Below the pieces are notes generated by a model, which worked only from the letters and a program-made list of their open reading frames with translations, did no database searches and was not told the origin of the DNA. Shown here piece by piece: positions 14,860-17,154 of a stretch of DNA of 17,154 nucleotides. The translations under genes were made by a program, and so were the position numbers. The stretch comes from Synechococcales cyanobacterium 340R_concoct_173_sub. GTDB lineage: Bacteria; Cyanobacteriota; Cyanobacteriia; Leptolyngbyales; Leptolyngbyaceae. How positions within the stretch are numbered: the first letter of the stretch is position 1; each line of letters starts with the position of its first letter. Location of the stretch: the NCBI GenBank assembly GCA_025354065.1, contig JANXNM010000622.1, forward strand, positions 1 through 17,154, read 5' to 3'.

Positions 14860-16251
14860 CTATAGCTTTAGATAGTCGGGGAGACGATCGTGGCGCAGCA
14901 GATCGTCTAGAGTTTCTCGCTCTAAGATCAAATGCGCTTGGCCCTGATTAACCAATACTGCGGCGGGGCGGGCAATTCGATTGTAATTTGAAGACATGCT
15001 GTAGTTGTAGGCTCCCGTATCCATCACTACTAAAATGTCACCAAACTCAGCTTTGGGAAGCCTTGCGTCTTTAATTAACACATCCCCCGATTCACAATGT
15101 TTCCCTGCGATCGTGACCGTTTCGCTCAGTGGTTCTGACATCCGATTCGCTAGGATTGCAAGATAGAGAGATTCATAGGTAATAGGCCTAGGATTATCTG
15201 ACATCCCGCCGTCAACACTCAAATAGGTGCGAATTTCGGGAATTTCTTTTTGCCCGCCAACGGTATAAGCCGTAATGCAGGATGTTCCGACTAGCGATCG
15301 GCCTGGTTCTGAGATCAATTTAGGCAAAGGAATATTCTCTGCTTTACAAGCGGCCATCACTGAATCACAGACAACTTTAGTCCAGTCTTCGATGCTGGGG
15401 GGATCATCCTGCTCAGTGTAGCGAATTCCCAAACCACCGCCAATATTCAGTTCAGTGATGCTCAATCCCTTGGCTTTAGCTTGGATGAGCCAGTTGACCA
15501 TCACTCCGCCTAGGTCTTCATGAGGCTTGAGTTCAAAAATCTGTGATCCAATGTGGGCGTGCAGTCCCACAAAATCGAGATTAGGATTCGCGACAACAAA
15601 ATCAAAAACAGCATCAACTTGATTACGATCGAAGCCAAATTTGCTATCAATCCGTCCAGTCTTGATGTATTCATGGGTATGGCACTCAATTCCCGGCGTT
15701 AGACGTAGCATGATGCGCGTGGTTTTGCCCGCTGCTTTGGTCAGGTTTGCTAGCGATCGTAACTCTTCCCAGTTATCAACAATTACCGTCACCCCGCAAT
15801 CGATCGCCATTTGCAACTCGTCAATGGCTTTGTTGTTGCCATGAAGATAGGTTTTGTTAGCGGGGACTCCGGCTTGAGTTGCCGTCAAGAGTTCGCCACC
15901 AGACACCACATCAATGCCCAATCCTTCACTGGCGACGATCGCGCAAATCGCGAGACAGTTCCAAGCTTTCGACGCATAAATCACCAGCGACTCGCCTGCA
16001 TAGTGCTTTTTAAATGAGTCACGATACTGCTGACAGGCCATGCGTAAGGTCTGTTCATCCACGATATAAAGAGACGTACCAAATTGTTTCGCTAAGTCCA
16101 CGACATCACAGCCGCCGATTTCCAGGTGATCCCGATCGTTTACCTTGGCGGTCAATGGGAGAAGGGACTGATTTGGCGAGGTTGCATCAACTAAATATTG
16201 ATGGGCACTGGCTTGAAGATTTTTTGAAATCCGAATTGGAGTCGCAACCAT
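14860..16251 (-). CDS. lysA: Diaminopimelate decarboxylase
   Basis: 463 residues from the ATG at 16251. It removes CO2 from meso-diaminopimelate to give lysine, the last step of the pathway, in the cytoplasm. The PLP lysine is K95 in YASKAWN; the barrel carries HAHIGSQ (about 231-237) and GGGLG (about 271-275), and the C-terminal domain carries the catalytic CESGD with C386. A leading segment of about 30 residues precedes the fold, as in other cyanobacterial LysA proteins. The frame extends to a GTG at 16296, but AGGA ten bases before 16251 favours the inner ATG. It is probably cotranscribed with cdaA and is divergent from rimI. Confidence 0.95.
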   Translation of the reverse strand: MVATPIRISKNLQASAHQYLVDATSPNQSLLPLTAKVNDRDHLEIGGCDVVDLAKQFGTSLYIVDEQTLRMACQQYRDSFKKHYAGESLVIYASKAWNCLAICAIVASEGLGIDVVSGGELLTATQAGVPANKTYLHGNNKAIDELQMAIDCGVTVIVDNWEELRSLANLTKAAGKTTRIMLRLTPGIECHTHEYIKTGRIDSKFGFDRNQVDAVFDFVVANPNLDFVGLHAHIGSQIFELKPHEDLGGVMVNWLIQAKAKGLSITELNIGGGLGIRYTEQDDPPSIEDWTKVVCDSVMAACKAENIPLPKLISEPGRSLVGTSCITAYTVGGQKEIPEIRTYLSVDGGMSDNPRPITYESLYLAILANRMSEPLSETVTIAGKHCESGDVLIKDARLPKAEFGDILVVMDTGAYNYSMSSNYNRIARPAAVLVNQGQAHLILERETLDDLLRHDRLPDYLKL

Positions 16252-16322
16252 TTTGCTTAGTTCCTGCCCGCTGCAAGGTCTTTCAGATGAATTCACACAG
16301 TTAACTAGTGTATCGTCGTTTG

Positions 16323-16330
16323 GCGATCGC
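16323..16330. repeat. HIP1 octamer in the lysA-rimI divergent region
   Basis: GCGATCGC is the highly iterated palindrome of cyanobacterial chromosomes. Other full copies are at 2324-2331 and 3207-3214. This copy lies in the 96-base region between the two divergent start codons, which holds both promoters. Confidence 0.85.
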
Positions 16331-16347
16331 TCAGAATTCTAATTTCT

Positions 16348-16854
16348 ATGATTTCAATTCCAAATTTCCTACCATCATCACTCAAATCTGCCACACTAGA
16401 TGACATTGAGACATTACTTGCGCTTGATGCTGACTGCTTTGGTAAGCTCTGGAGCCGGGATCATTATTTGAGAGAAATTGAAAGTCCCAACAGTGACATT
16501 TTGATTTTTCATCAGCCCGAATCCCACATCCCTGTTGCCTACGGCTGTGTTTGGGCAATAGTAGACGAGGCACACATCACCATTTTAGGCACCCATCCAA
16601 AGTATCAACGGCGAGGCTACGCCCGTCAGGTTTTAGCGGGATTATTGCAATTGGCGATCGTGAGGCAACTCAAACAAGCCACCCTAGAAGTGAGAGCCAG
16701 CAATGAAGGCGCATTGGCGTTGTATTCATCCTTTGGATTTGAAGTTGCAGGGCGACGGAAGAAGTATTACTCCGACAATCGAGAGGATGCGTTGATTTTG
16801 TGGCGCAGTGGACTCGATCGGGGCTTTGATCCCTGGCAGACCTGTCCACAGTAG
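16348..16854 (+). CDS. rimI: RimI-type ribosomal protein N-terminal acetyltransferase (GNAT)
   Basis: 168 residues. The GNAT acetyl-CoA loop is QRRGYA (87-92) after the strand AHITILGTHPKY, and the RimI signature LEVRASNEGALALYSSFGFEVAGRRKKYY (113-141) follows, with N119 and Y126 in the expected places. RimI acetylates the N-terminal alanine of ribosomal protein S18; cyanobacterial homologues may have other or broader targets. The ATG at 16348 is the first of the frame and lacks a clear ribosome binding site. It is read towards clpC, with about 120 bases between, a pairing I believe recurs in cyanobacteria. Confidence 0.88.
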   Translation: MISIPNFLPSSLKSATLDDIETLLALDADCFGKLWSRDHYLREIESPNSDILIFHQPESHIPVAYGCVWAIVDEAHITILGTHPKYQRRGYARQVLAGLLQLAIVRQLKQATLEVRASNEGALALYSSFGFEVAGRRKKYYSDNREDALILWRSGLDRGFDPWQTCPQ

Positions 16855-16974
16855 CCCCCGAGGCAGGTTCGGTAATTGCCACTCCATAAGACTGTTCAGA
16901 GATCACTATTCGCTATTTTCGCTGTGTTAGAATTCACACTACCAGCAACGTAGCAGGATATTTGGAATAACACC

Positions 16975-17154
16975 ATGTTTGAACGCTTCACAGAAAAAGC
17001 CATTAAAGTGATTATGCTCGCCCAAGAGGAAGCTCGCCGCTTGGGGCACAACTTTGTGGGAACCGAACAGATTCTCTTAGGTCTGATCGGCGAAGGAACA
17101 GGTGTGGCAGCCAAAGTTCTGAAATCCATGGGGGTCAACCTCAAGGATGCTCGC
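16975..17154 (+). CDS. clpC: ATP-dependent Clp protease ATP-binding subunit ClpC, N-terminal part
   Basis: 60 codons are visible from the ATG at 16975 to the window edge in frame. They begin [21 protein letters not shown] and continue with [21 protein letters not shown], the first Clp N-terminal repeat of ClpC (an HSP100 AAA+ unfoldase). ClpC feeds substrates to ClpP-type peptidases in the cytosol and is essential in cyanobacteria. GGAA (16964-16967) lies seven bases upstream. The 120-base region in front carries its promoter. The AAA modules lie beyond the window. Confidence 0.95.
   Translation, partial: MFERFTEKAIKVIMLAQEEARRLGHNFVGTEQILLGLIGEGTGVAAKVLKSMGVNLKDAR

Overview
The window is chromosomal DNA from a cyanobacterium, probably filamentous or otherwise non-marine. 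The evidence is the density of CGATCG motifs, with full HIP1 octamers (GCGATCGC) at 2324, 3207 and 16323, together with typical cyanobacterial genes: light-dependent protochlorophyllide reductase, a fibrillin-like protein, ClpC, an HNH endonuclease of the cyanobacterial type, and PAS/GAF signalling proteins. Most genes look like vertically inherited housekeeping or accessory genes. I see no insertion sequence, prophage, CRISPR array, tRNA or rRNA.

Layout. 1-255 is the 5' end of a recQ helicase (minus), followed by an AT-rich, gene-poor stretch to 878 with one doubtful small ORF. 879-1418 is an HNH endonuclease. 1675-4031 holds a divergent pair: a class I aminotransferase (minus) and an AapJ/NatF-like amino-acid-binding lipoprotein (plus), separated by a leader with a 32-bp dyad. 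4169-4869 is a tail-to-tail pair (small unknown protein and a divergent UreE) that share a CTAG stop. 5106-6349 is a second tail-to-tail pair (fibrillin-like protein and Sfp-type phosphopantetheinyl transferase) that share a TTAA stop.

12152 down to 5678 is a run of five minus-strand genes: a REC-HisKA-HATPase kinase, a PAS/GAF kinase-like protein, a GT39-type membrane glycosyltransferase, a six-helix membrane protein and the phosphopantetheinyl transferase. Small gaps or overlaps occur at three of the four junctions, so much of it may be cotranscribed. A small unknown plus-strand gene (12461-12739) converges on por (minus). Then come cdaA and lysA (minus, probably one operon), divergent from rimI, and clpC begins at 16975 and runs off the end.

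The most unusual item is the PAS/GAF kinase-like protein at 8854-10944. Its reading frame is intact, but the HisKA phosphoacceptor domain is absent, a GAF domain is missing its N-terminal part, and PAS domains look clipped, while the ATP-binding domain has all its boxes. It lies 29 bases downstream of a kinase that does carry an H-box and a receiver domain. Also worth a second look are a UreE in which the usual nickel-ligand histidine is arginine, the paired palindromic shared stops, the dyad between the aminotransferase and the binding protein, and por where uppS often follows cdaA.
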